64,000 nt of DNA from NCBI GenBank assembly GCA_014529385.2, contig CM043953.1, positions 85,074,342-85,138,341 of the forward strand, in the 5' to 3' direction. Position numbers and translations under genes: made by a program. This DNA is from Adiantum capillus-veneris (Eukaryota > Streptophyta > Polypodiopsida > Polypodiales > Pteridaceae). The notes below the pieces were generated by a model. The model worked only from the letters and a program-made list of their open reading frames with translations. It was not told where the DNA came from and ran no database searches. Positions 33,104-45,111 of the stretch are shown in pieces. The stretch's first letter is position 1. Every line of letters starts with the position of its first letter.

Positions 33104-35249
33104 GCCAGCAGATAGAGTTCAAGTGCTCAATCTATGGAGCATGCCAGTATTTTTGGATCATCATTTGGAGCTCACATGGGCAACTTATGTCTTATGAAGA
33201 TTTCTTTGGACCAGTTGTGGGGCATTTTGACTGCTTTGGTAGATGTACCATTTGGAGATTTCTCAGCTTTGCTAGGGATTTAATAGGTATTGTGTATCAT
33301 ATGGAGTTGTTTGGGTATGCCGGATTATCAAAGAGAGGCATAATGGATGATATACTAGATAGAAGTTGGCCCCAAATGCTACAAAGAAGTTTCCATATTC
33401 TTTTTATAGTTTTTTTCTACATCAATTTGTGGACTCAAGAATCTTGGAATGCGGTGCGGGTTTCAGGGATCAAAGCCAAGATTCATAGCTTTCAACTGGT
33501 TTTGCCGGCTTAACCATCAGAGTACCAAGCAATAAGTTGCAAAGTACTAAAGTGAGGTGGAAAAAAACTTGGTTTTTAAGTTTTTTTGTTGAGGTTCAAA
33601 GAGGGCTTGGAGGGCCAACACCTGCCATATGGAACTACTAAATATCACATATGCCATGGGAGGCAGAAGGTTTGTGGGCTTTATAAACTAGGGCATGGCC
33701 CTTGATGGGTGTAGAGAGAGAGAGAGGGAATTGGCTCAGTTGGTGCTCTCTTAGTGCTGCATGCAACAATTTAGATGGCACCCAATGGCATGAATTAGTT
33801 AGGACATGCATCACTCTATCATTTGAGTGGTGGTTGGCATGCCATGTGAGAATCTCAACCATAGACTTGCGTTTAAGCATGTGCTCCATCCGAGGGATCA
33901 ATGCAAAATGCTTCAGTATCTTAACATGCCACTCTTGTAGCGTGCTACTTTGCACATGAGATAGGAGGTGGCATGTGCATGTTGATTGCGGTAAAGTATA
34001 CAATCATTGATGCATGTATGGCTACACTCGTATTCCATGCCAAATGGAGTGACATACGATTCAAAGGCATTTGGTCATCTCTAGCAAGGATTTTTCCCAT
34101 CAATCTACAATCCAAAATGTAACCAATACAAATCCATCGAGCAACCAACAAGACATTGAAAAAACAGAAAGTAGAAATAATATGAAGAGTGCATTTACAC
34201 TAGCATTTCTCTAACCATATTTTTCTTGCAAGTTGAGGAGTTCAAATGATTCTGTACTGTGCACCATGATAAAGAGTTGTTTTAGAACTCAGGCTAGCCG
34301 CTTGTCCTCTGTTGCTTGTGCCCATTTAGTGCATGGTCTACAATTCTCTTTGCACATAATGGCTTCATATGCCAACAACAGATCAACCATGTCAATCCTC
34401 AAACTCAAAGTGTCCCTAAGAGGCATGTGGAGGAGCTATCAAAGTAGAGCTAGTGCCACAATCACTAGGAGCATCGTGAAGCGAGGGGGAAATGATGCTC
34501 CCATACAATCAACAAATTTTTGAGGGATTCAAAGCCCCTCATTATCCATAATCTTCAAAGAAATTTGCCACAAGCAATAAATTGCACCTTTACATTTAGC
34601 GCAAGAGAAAAAAAAAAGGTTGTCCTTGAGCCATCGCCTGCACTCTAGGTTGTTAGAATCATCAAAATCATCGTCTACATATGTGTGAAATAGAGTTATA
34701 TTAACTCAAAAATCCTTAAAAATTCACATGTGTCATAAAAAAGGAATAGGTAGCAGATCAAACAATAGCAAAATTTTGAATAGTGAAAGAAAAGAGAAGA
34801 CTAAAGAAATAGTTTTAGAAAATGTAATACGTAGGAAAAGAGAGACAATGTTAGAACAATTAATAATAGTATTAAAGTTAGTGTGTATTAGAAAGATGGT
34901 TGAAAAGTCCGTAGTTCTGAAACCTCAAATTCTTTTTTGATCATTTATCAAATTGAAGACGTGGTAATATTAACGATAATGTTGGGAATGTCTAGAACCC
35001 TTAGAAAAGAAACAGAGCAAGAAAATAAACACAGCAAGGTATGCTACATTTTGGGGAATACCTTGCTCTCTTCTTTGTCTTGCCATTGCAATTGCAAACC
35101 CGATCCCTTTCCAATCTCTCCCTCTCAAGGCTCTTACCCCCCCCTCTCTCTTTCTCTCTCTCCTTCACACACACCCACACACACTCACACACATCTCTCC
35201 CTCTCAAGGCTCACACCTCATGTCTCTTTCTCTCTCTCTCCTTCACGCG

Positions 35250-35280
<31 letters not shown>

Positions 35281-37079
35281 AAGCTCTATTTGGAGAAGAA
35301 CTATAAAACGGTGCTCGTTCGAGCTTGACCTCAAAGAAGCAAGGAGGCTCTAACATGGTGGGAAACCACAGGGAGGCTTAAGAAAAAGGAAGAAAAGAGA
35401 AATAACTCCAAAGACTAAGTGAGGGGCTTGAAGTGCCCTCACTTTTTTATAGTTACTTGAGATTCTTAGCTGTACTAGATGCCCCACGATCTGTCTTTTT
35501 AAATGCTACAGGTTCCAAAGTAGCTTCAAGGTCAGTCATGCACTCGTAGTGATGGCTGAGAGTGAGAGAGATTGCGTAGTAGGCTGCGGTGTGTGTTGAT
35601 CAAGCTAGCCAAATAGAGCAAGGGAGGGAACAGGTCAAGTAAGTCATGCTCGTGCTTCAGAAGGAGAGAGATTTGCAAGTAGCTGTGCACAGTAGTCTGC
35701 GGTGTACAGTAAGACAAATAGAGCAAGGGCATGAGAGGTTTTTTGGGTATTAATGAAGGCTCTATATCATGCATACAATCCTAAGGGTGGGTACCCATGA
35801 AGGTTACCCAAGAGAGGTATCTCCCCCCAAAAAAACATTGTTTAATTAGACCAAGGAACATAGTATCCTTTACCAAGAGCCAAAAAATATATATTTTTTC
35901 CAAAAAAAATGTTGTATAATTATACATGTGTGTGTGTGTGTGTCTTTGAATTTAAAATCCCATCATTCAGAATTCTATACTGAGAGACTTAAATACTATT
36001 TGCAAAAGCATATTGTGTAAAGAACAAAACAAAGAAGAATTTCTTGATATATAAAATTCATTAGAAAATACTTTGATACATGACAAAGTAGGAGTTTAAG
36101 CCGGAACTCCTACTAGATGAGAGCAGGGATCTTTAGCTACCAGCCAACCATAAGTACAATTAATTAGAACCAAATTGTACTACATGGGTGACAGGTATAT
36201 CAAGCAATCCCCACTGCTTGTTATTGTTGTCACATTCGAGACCCCAACCATACTCCTAAGCATATATTATGTTTTCTTTAGCTTGTCTATGTAAGTATGG
36301 TCTATTACGGTCTTTGAAATACTTTATGGGTTTACATGGTTTGGAGATAGGGTCCTTAATTTCTATTGGCTTTTGCCTACTATGTGCAGCCATAAGCTTG
36401 TCCCGAATTCGTTGGGGCTTAAGTATGCCACAAGTGATTCTCATCCTAGCTGTCTGCCTATATCTCTTTTTATTAACAATAATTAGAAAAATGTACTTTT
36501 GTTAGTATCCTATGTTTAGAGCTTCCTCTTTTTTCCCTCTTTATAAGCATATATATCTTTTTATGATTCCAAATTTTTACTACTATGGTACATATACCCA
36601 AGTGTTTATTTTGAAAAAAACCACTAAAGTGTTACTATCTTGTGTTGCTATGTACTTAGATTCTAACTTCTGAAAATTTTGGCAGCGTTTCCTTTTGTAC
36701 CATTACTCTTTTTTCAAAAAATCTCCATAAGTATTCATTGTATCTTTTATCCTCATAGGAGTTTTTCATAGCCCAAATGCTATATCTTAATCAATTATCT
36801 CTACTAATCCTTATACCAAAGATCTCACAATGCTATTTCTAAAAACTATTACATGCTTGCTCAGCATATATAGAGAACTTATGCATGTAATCAAAACAAT
36901 ATGTATCTTGGTACTCCAACTTTGTGAAGAGGAAATTCACAAAGATACCCATCTCTTGAATCCAAAAATCCACAAGATATCCAACAAACAAGCACCTGCA
37001 TAGTGTACATAGAGCAATTTAAAAAGAAGAGGATATGGTAAAGAAGAGGAAATTCTTGCTCCACCAAATGGTACCCAAT
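33104..37079. other. Mostly unassigned sequence
   Basis: A 146-residue plus-strand frame (33073-33513, Trp/Phe-rich) and a 121-residue minus frame (34003-33638) show no recognisable domain. A duplicated CTCTCCCTCTCAAGGCTC block lies at 35117 and 35196, an alternating CG/CA tract at 35244-35281, and a degenerate duplication (aaatagagcaaggg) at 35610 and 35715. Two adjacent small hairpins occur at 36089-36114 (arms GTAGGAGTT/AACTCCTAC) and 36152-36180 (AGTACAATT/AATTGTACT). Confidence 0.4.
35244..35281. repeat. Alternating purine-pyrimidine (CG)n(CA)n tract
   Basis: A CGCGCGCGCGCG run passing directly into CACACA..., a sequence type that can adopt Z-DNA. Confidence 0.9.
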
Positions 37080-39790
37080 GTATAATTTCTTGTTTCAAAG
37101 GTGTGGAATTCCACAAAAAATTGGTTGATTTTGAGAAACAAGCTATAATCACCCACTGTATATCTGTCTTAAATATAGCTTCTATCAATGACTGGCTCCC
37201 TTTACTGATTCTCTCTAGAAAAGACAAGGATAAGCTTTTGGAGGCATTTAGTACTTTCCTAGCCAAATTAGCCATTTTTGATGCACAAGATAGCTCGGAT
37301 CTTGATTTTTATTTCACTTCTCTACCCACTATTGTGAACAAGTTGTATTTTATCAATAACCTCCCTGCTATCCCTATAGAAATTAAGCACTCAAAAAAGG
37401 TTATCAATCCCCTTCTAGATCTAGACCTTCTTGAAGAAGAAGATAAAGAAGCGCTCAATGTTTTAGCAGATGCAAACAGTTTATCCCTAAAAAGAACACT
37501 ACCACCGAGGCAAGTTGAATTGGATTCTATTTGACTTGAACACAGGCTCTGGGACTATGAAATATTGAACCATCGGGCACCATTTACAATTTCCTCTCGA
37601 GGTCTTCTTTGTAGCATACCCACGGACATTGTAGAGCAATGCAAAACCCTTGCCTTACATTCCCAACATCTATTATCACAAGATGTCCTCTTCAAGATTA
37701 AGCAGGTCAAATTATCCACTATGGATAATAAAAAATGTCCAAGCTCCTCAATCATTGCTCCCACCAAGGGACTCTCTCTTATGGATAGGGCAAAGGATAA
37801 AAAACAGTTTCTGAGAAACTGCTGCAATTCTTATAGACCCTTCCTCAAATTCCAATACAATAGAGCTGATCCAAATTCCAATTGTTTCTCTTCAATCATT
37901 TGGTTTGACCAATTTTTGTGGTACGTATTCCATAATATACCAAGGTTCTTTCAATTTTCATCAGGATTAACATAAGTGTATGCCTTTATACCTTGGATAG
38001 CCTCATTTTCGACAAAATTAAGACATGCAGTAATCATTTATTATCAGTTTCATGAGCACATGCTAGAAGCAGCTAAAGGACTAGTCCTATACACACTAGG
38101 AACTCCGCTTCTTCAAAATCTACACAACACACAAGTATCTAGCACAATTGAAACCTTACTCAAACCTCCAAAAAGTAAGGAACAATTAAAGAAGATCACA
38201 CACACACCAAGAATCATGGCATCAACAAAGGCAGTTCAGAGGATTTGAGGCCCATGGTGTAACTCCCAAGGCACTTGAATAATCAAATTATGAAGACTAG
38301 GTATGCTCACTTACTACAAGAAATAATGGTTTGCTACATCTTGAACGCAAGATTAGGGTGCATGGGAGATTTATTCACATTTTTTTTTGTAAACAATGAT
38401 AAATGATTTCATATCAACAAGGATTTGTCTAAAATGAGGATTTGTTTCCGTTGGAAATATACAAAAAACTTGAACCATACTCTTTGCAAACCAACTTTGA
38501 AACGCCAGGGAATTTGATGAAACACAACCATGTGGATGCTTAACTCATAAATGCCTCTCCAATTTTTCACTTGACTCAGAATCATTCAGAAAACATGTAA
38601 TCACCACAAACCCTAACATGGCTAAACATGAAATTTTCCAAGAATTTATCAGGAAAGGATTAAATCACGTTCCATTAGTACTTGTAAACCCTACCTCAAT
38701 TATAAGAGAACTTGGAAAAGTATGGAAGAATTTATGTACCCTTTTAGGATGTGTGGATAGTAAATCTCATCACAATTATATCCATAGTTCAATAAATGAG
38801 ACCTTTTCCCAAAAATTTCCTTTTCACAGTAAAAACCAAACTCCATGGTACAAAAACACAGACTTGATGAATGAAATTTAGTATAATTTAAAGTATTTAT
38901 TTATTTGTGGACTAAATAAATCAACACAAAATCTGGTGTTCAGATGTAGAAAACTCATTCAACTAGTAGCATGTAGAAGATTAGAGACCGCTGATTTCCG
39001 TCTTCTCTCCTCAAATGAAGATGAAATTTGTCAAGCCATAGGGTCTTATACCCAAGAAATTGGGTTAGAAACACCATTGGAGTACTCTCTCCCATATCTT
39101 ATGGAAAATTTTTAAATTTACAAAATGGACTATGAATCACTAATGCACATAATTGTGTATTTACTCCTGATACAATTATAATCACTAGATTACTTAACAG
39201 ATTAATACAAGGATTTATAAAGTACATCGAAATCATAAATAAAAAGCTACACACTTTTTCTGGGACACAAACCAATGGGTATTGGATGATATATAATCAA
39301 TATGATATTTTGATTAATCTACCAAAACATATCACAAGCATTCATTCATTTGATGTAACATCATGTTATGAAGCTATCCCTCATTAAGGCACACATGGAA
39401 TAATTGAGGTACTTGAAAACATTATTAAACTCATAAAAACTATGACATATCTTGGCTTTAAGAAATACCGCAAGTAGATTGTGCTTACCAAAAAGAAAAG
39501 TGAGGTAGTCTGAACATTTGAATACTTACACAATATTAATAAATTTGTGCTTGACAATTGCTTTACAAAATTAGGCAAACATATTTATCGCCAAGAAAAA
39601 TGTATATTAATAACTGCTCTCCATTATGGTGTAATTTATATTTGGCATGGTTTGGAATTGAATACATAAAAAATTTATCTCGTCTTACGCGTTATGGTAT
39701 AATGAAAGCCTTCTTATATTCATGGAGATTTATGGATGATTCTCTATATGTCAATTATCCCTTTATTTTGCAATGTATAGACCATTAAAA
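37080..39790 (+). pseudogene. Decayed Penelope-like retroelement (reverse transcriptase)
   Basis: The strongest part is the RT: SFDVTSCYEAIPH (motif A, 39346-39384, followed by a stop), then NCFTKLGKHIYRQEKC, and after a one-base frameshift NCSPLWCNLYLAWFGIEYIK and WRFMDDSLYVNY (catalytic DD at about 39735). The form S-F-D-V-x-S-x-Y-x-x-I-P and the N-x-SP...L-Y-L...F/Y-I pattern point to Penelope-like elements, which are sister to telomerase RT, rather than LTR or LINE RTs. Upstream frames (37103-37534, 37565-37975, 38618-38881) are Lys/Leu-rich; FIRKGLNHVPL resembles the start of the Penelope RT region. No GIY-YIG endonuclease was seen. Many stops: not functional. Confidence 0.6.
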
Positions 39791-40802
39791 ACCCTTGTCC
39801 CATGAGGACCCCTTTACAATTTACCCTTTAGACATTTGTGGGACGCATGTCTAACCTCACCATCCTATCTTATTTGAGTATTAACGAGAACCACGATTAA
39901 TTTGTCAAACCATAGGACGAAGCTTACTCGACTAGTTCATAGAGGCTACAAGAGGTTGTCAATCTCTTGGAAAACAACGAACAACTTACACTTAACTCAG
40001 GCTACACTCAAGTGACTGAAATCACCAAAAGCCAATCGCTCATCGGCAAGAAAATCACATCCGTTACAACATCAAATGACATCCAAACGTAATGAAATGT
40101 CTAGCACAAGTTTACAAGACCTAAGCACACATGCCTATGGTCTCAAATCCCACTTTAGGTCAAGTTCCAAAATCACGATTATTAACAACAGTGGATTTTT
40201 GACCTAGTCGTTTTTGACCAAGAATGCATCTAAATGTTTAGCAATGATGCCCCAATACCCCACCTATGCTTAGTTTTCAGTTTAAAAGTGTAAATTCCTA
40301 GTTATGATGAATTTAGGTCGTGGGTCGGCGACGCCAAAAGCTATGAAATACTGTGAATGGCTTATGTCAATGCGTAGAGCTTTTACCTGCGGTTGCAATG
40401 CAACAAACACAATCGCAATGTGACAAACAACCGGAGAGGGAGTAGGAAGCGCGAGAGGGAGTAGGAAGCGCAAGAAGGAGAGAAGGAGATGTGTATTTCT
40501 TATCCAAAAACTTATAAAAAACTTACAAAAATTGGCTTTTATACCTTAGCCAAGGTTTTTGGGTGGTCAAAAGTGATAATCTGGAGTTCTACCACAGCTG
40601 GGAATTGAATGACTGATACAATCTAGAAGCTTGTAGCCCCGGATCATTAATTACAAAGTTTGCCAAGAAAATAGGAGTTACAATATTCCCGATTTATCAA
40701 AATAATAATTTTTTTACAAGGAGAACTCCGAAAAATGGTGTCCGCGTTAACTTGCTGCTAACATTCCCCCCCTCCTCGCGTGTGTCGTTCCTTGATACAG
40801 CT
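39791..40802. other. Non-coding, with a palindrome half-site
   Basis: No gene. AATCACGATTATT at 40171-40183 resembles the palindromes at 44.5-45.1 kb. A short direct repeat GGGAGTAGGAAGCGC lies at 40439 and 40456. Confidence 0.45.
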
Positions 40803-43800
40803 TTATGGATTGAAGTAGTCTTCGGGTTGACGGCGGGCGAGGCGGTCTTTCTGTGCTTCCAGTGCCTTTTGGTATCTGATTTTGCATTCTTTTTCAGGCA
40901 CTTGCAAAAATTGCATGGTGACTCTTTTTTTTAGCTCCACCATTGAGTATCCTACAAATCTTGACGTGAGGTTGCTTATCACCAGCGCAAATATCTTCGT
41001 TTCGCTAGGTGAAGAAGCTAGTGTAGGATGCCTCTTCAAAAGCTAGCATATTATGTGAGGGCATGAACATGCATTGGGCATAAAATCCATAAAGAATTTC
41101 TTCTGAGGGTTGCCCACTTAGATCATAACAAAGGGATCTGTTCCATTCCAAGAATGAGAGCCATGGGGCTCCTATCTGCTCACGCTCATTGAAAACCTGT
41201 ATGCATGTGAGTAGCATCTTGTAGATCTTATATAGAATTTCACACGAGAGATCTGGCAGACTCTTGAAGAATGTCATGGCGCCCATTAGGGTTTTCACCA
41301 TGTATTCTTTTGTTGCTTGGCCTCTCTTTAGAGCTAGCAGCCTGGGAAAATTGAGCCATGTTGGCCTCTTCTTCTGTAGTGATTCATGTACTTGCCATGT
41401 CCTTACGCGAGGTACAAGGCATAATGTCGGATCTTTTTGGAGGTCCACAGGTGCTCTTGTGAACAGAATTGGGTATCTTGGATTCTTGTTCAGCCAACTT
41501 AGCCTCGACTTTGGGTGGTCTTTATCTGCACCATCTTCTTGCATATCCTTGTATAATCTTTCCTTTACCTGTAAGAGTTCTACCTTGATGAGAGGGTATG
41601 ACAAGGATTGTTGGTGCCATTGAGCATTGATTTGATTGGGAGTGAGTTGAGTGACGTTGATAGAGTGTAAAACTCTCAACTCCCAATCCATAGCGGCCTT
41701 TCACTGCTCATCTTCCTCTAAGGTTATCTTCTCTTTCAGTGCGTCGTCTTCAGCCTTTGACAGCTGGATCATTGGGACTGTATCTTTGTCTATAATTTGG
41801 ACCTGAAAGTCTTTGTCGCCACTCGGCTCTGTTGTAGACTACGTTTCAAATTCAGCAAATGAGATCGAGGGGATGTCCATTTGGGGTGGCTCTAAAGTGC
41901 CTTCCTCTTCCTATGTATCACGCTTTCCATCTCTGAGGAGTTGATTCATTCTTTTCAGTTCTACAATTTCCTTGAGGAGTTCCTCCTCTCTTTGGACCCG
42001 CATCAGTGCTAGGTCTCTTTGATGTGACTGTTCAAGCTTGAACTCCAATTCTAATTCTTTGTTTTTCTTTTCAAGTGCCTTGTACACTTCATCTGTACCC
42101 TTGATCGAGGCCACAACTGGATTTTCTCTTATTTGTCGCAAGAAAGTGGCATGATCATTGATTCTCTGTTTGAAATATTGGAGAGAAGCGTTGGCTACAT
42201 CTAACTGCACTTGAATTTTTTGAGCTGAAAGAGAGGTGTTAAGAAGTTCGTTAGTCGCTTCTATCACAGCTGCTCATCTTTCACTTTACAGGCATCAGCT
42301 AATTTAGTAAGGAGGGCACCTAACTCCTCCATTTCCTTCTATTGTTTGTCCCTAGATATTTGATGCCGTTCTGCTTCAGTCTTTCTCTCTTGTACTTCAT
42401 TTTGGAGATTAGTGATAGTAACCATTCTGTCGTCGAGCTCTCCTTGAAGAGCATCGATGAACATTTCTAGTTCTTTGGCTTTTGTACTGCGGTCGAAGGC
42501 TATTGAGCGGAGTTTCTCCATCATGATTTGCATCTGCCTTGCATACTCGTTTACTTGTAAGATCACTTTGTCATTGGACTGCCGCTCTTCCTCTCTTGGG
42601 AGTTGTGATGTGCCGACAGCCTCCTGTGTTGCTTCGTGCTGTGTTGTAATGGTTGTTGGTGGTTCTGTAGAGGTGGATGGTTGTTCGTCTCCTTCTCCAT
42701 CCTAAGGCTTTGATACCTTGGTAGTTTTTGGCTGAGTGGAAATAACTAGTGTGGTCTCAATCCTTACCATTTCTTTGGTTGCAGGCCTTTCTGCCTTCTC
42801 AGTCTCGGTTTCTTTCTCATGTGTTGTGGTTTGCTCTTTTTTTGTATCTACCTCTTTTTATCAGTTTCATCTGCAGGCTTGTGAGTTTCTTCGGCTGCCT
42901 ACTCTAGTTCTGGCTCAGCTTCCTTTTGGTGGGTGAATTCCAAATCTTTTCCTTTTTCGGTCGTGGCTTCCTCATTGGTCTCTTAGCCTGTCGGTGATGG
43001 TGGTGGACTAGGCATGGGCTGGTCCTGTTGTTCCGACGGTGGTGAGGTGAGTCGGGGAGATGCCTGGCTTTGCTCTTGGGTAGCCGCTTCCTCAGCTTTC
43101 TTTGCCATTTCTTCGGACTCTTTCAACTTTAAGGCTTCTGCCTCTTGGTGCATTCTTTCTAAATAGTCTTGTGGATTCTCGGCCTCTTTTCTCGCATGAT
43201 GCTTTGTTCTAGGTCCTTTCAGGCCTGTGTGGGTGTACCCACTTTTCTGGGTCTTTTCCATGTGCTTGCCTAGTGCGCTGATATGCCTATTTTTCTCTTT
43301 CAAATATTTCTTGCTTCTGAGCTGACTCCTCTTGGTGGGCAGCCACAACTTTCCTATTCATCTCGTCCCTCCTAGCTCTTTTTTCCTCAATGTCAGAGCT
43401 TTCGCTCTACTGCTGTGCCGCTTTGATGAGCTGTCATCTGATTCATCACCTGATTTAAATGATCTTTTACCTGATCTTGTAGCCCTTGAAGAGGGTTGTG
43501 CTACCAAGATCCATGTATTCTGATCCGGGGCAGGTAGTAGGTTGTCAGCCATGTCGATGGCATGATAGGCTATTCTTGTTAATACTTCTAGCGCGCCCAA
43601 GTATGTTATTTTACCCTGCTTCTTAGTGGCCTTCAATGTTGTCAAAACATATTGCGCATGGTCCATAGGCTACCTTGTTGTTGACTTTAGAACTTGTGTA
43701 AAAGTGGTGGCCACGGCGTGATTTGGTGTCGTGTACCTTGGTGGCCTTTTTGCCAAGAAATGGAAGTGTTGATGGTACAGACGGGGCTCGCTCTTCCACC

Positions 43801-44324
43801 TGTTTGTGGATGAGTGTAGTCGCGACTGTTTCCTTGGTAAATGTGCCAGCTATCTTCCTGTGTCTTGCCCACATGGTCATCCCTTTAGTGGGTAGTTTGA
43901 GTGCCTCTGCCACAATATCTTTTGTAATTACAACCTTGACCTTGTTTCCCTGATTGTCTGATATTTGGGCGGTTCCGTCTTCTTTGATTGTGGACAGAAG
44001 CTCGTAAGCTTTCTCAAAGTCCACTCCACAAGGCTCTTGTTGATAAAATTGTCGGAGCCCCAACATGTGGTTAGCCTCTTTGGTTTCTAGCTTTGCAGCT
44101 ACATCATAGACTTCTTTAGGCAAGAGCTGCAACTCCACCTGATGCCCTTCTTCACTCTTAAACCTTCCAGTGAAGACCATGGTGTGGTGTTCTTCCAACT
44201 CTTCTTTAGAAAGGTAGCATGCTTTTGCCGCCTTTACTGACTCAGGGTTCAATTGATACGAGGACAGTTCTTGCAGTTTCTCCTTTTGGTTTAACTTCTT
44301 CTTGGCCTTCTCCGCGGCTTGCAT
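40803..44324 (-). pseudogene. Long decayed coiled-coil protein, probably gag-like
   Basis: A run of frames on the minus strand reads as one former protein of roughly 1,100 residues: 44324-43623 (EEHHTMVFTGRFKSEEGHQV, ITKDIVAEALKLPTKG), 43666-43358 (YVLTTLKATKKQGKITYLGA), 43348-42983 (basic then Pro-rich), 42566-42339 and 42267-41911 (strong coiled coils), 41691-41005 and 41039-40803. At least five frame changes separate them. The ALKLPTKG-type segment vaguely recalls the plant-transposon domain at the Gag N terminus of Athila/Ogre-like elements, but no Pol domain is nearby, so this is a guess. The leader upstream carries palindromes (44513-45110). Confidence 0.5.
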
Positions 44325-44512
44325 TGCTCCTGTTCAGTGAATAGAGTGCAAAGCTAGCAGATTTGTCGGATTTTTCTTTGGAATGTCCTTTTAGACTGAA
44401 TTGTTGATAATCTGGTCCAAATTGCTCCTAATCAATTTTTGAACAAGCAAGGATGGATAAAATCATGCAAGGAACAAAATTGTATGGTCAAAATAAAAAT
44501 TTGCAACCAAAG

Positions 44513-45110
44513 TAAATAATCGCGATTATTTATGGCTGGGAAAAATTTCAATTTTTTTGCAAACTTGGCTTAATAGGCTTGAAGTATATGCCAATTACAT
44601 GCTCTGAGTGAAAGATGGGCTCATTTGGATGCACAGGGTGAAAATGGTACCAAATTTTGGCTTTAGGTCTCTGAAACAGTAGATATAAAGGAAATTTGAG
44701 ATTTTGAAATCCAAATAGACTCAAAATTGGCTAGTGGGCTTATCACATCATGTACTTTGGATGTATGATGACAAAATATCCAAATTCCCCAATTTGACCA
44801 AAAAGTAAATAATCGCGATTATTAACTTTTCTTTCAAAATTGACAGTTTTTGGCATGCATTGGTTCTAAGCATGGTATAGAGCTTGGGTATGAATTTTGA
44901 GGTGATTTGGATCAAGAAAAAGTTGTTCATAAACTAGATTTTGGCTTTCAAAGACTTCTTTGTGTTTTTTGGCAATTTTGCAAGTAATGGGTGGTCATTT
45001 TGGTTCATACTTGATTTTTGGCATGTAACAGGTGTGTACACATGATAGGTGAGGTGAATTGACAATTTACAAGCAAAAATGATGCAAAAGTAAATAATCG
45101 TGATTATTTA
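44513..45110. repeat. Three copies of an AT-rich palindrome with CGCG centre
   Basis: TAAATAATCGCGATTATTTA at 44513-44532 is a perfect 20-bp palindrome. The copy at 44806-44825 has a 16-bp perfect core and extends to a 30-bp near-palindrome with AAAAGT/ACTTTT flanks (44801-44830). The copy at 45091-45110 keeps both 9-bp arms around GT. Spacings are 293 and 285 bp; the sequence between copies does not repeat. Confidence 0.85.
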
Positions 45111-45111
45111 C

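Noticed and set aside
33073-33513. 146-residue plus-strand frame as a gene
   Set aside because: Starts inside a hairpin, no domain or motif, composition not convincing.
33638-34003. 121-residue minus-strand frame as a pentatricopeptide-type protein
   Set aside because: No 35-residue repeat pattern can be traced.
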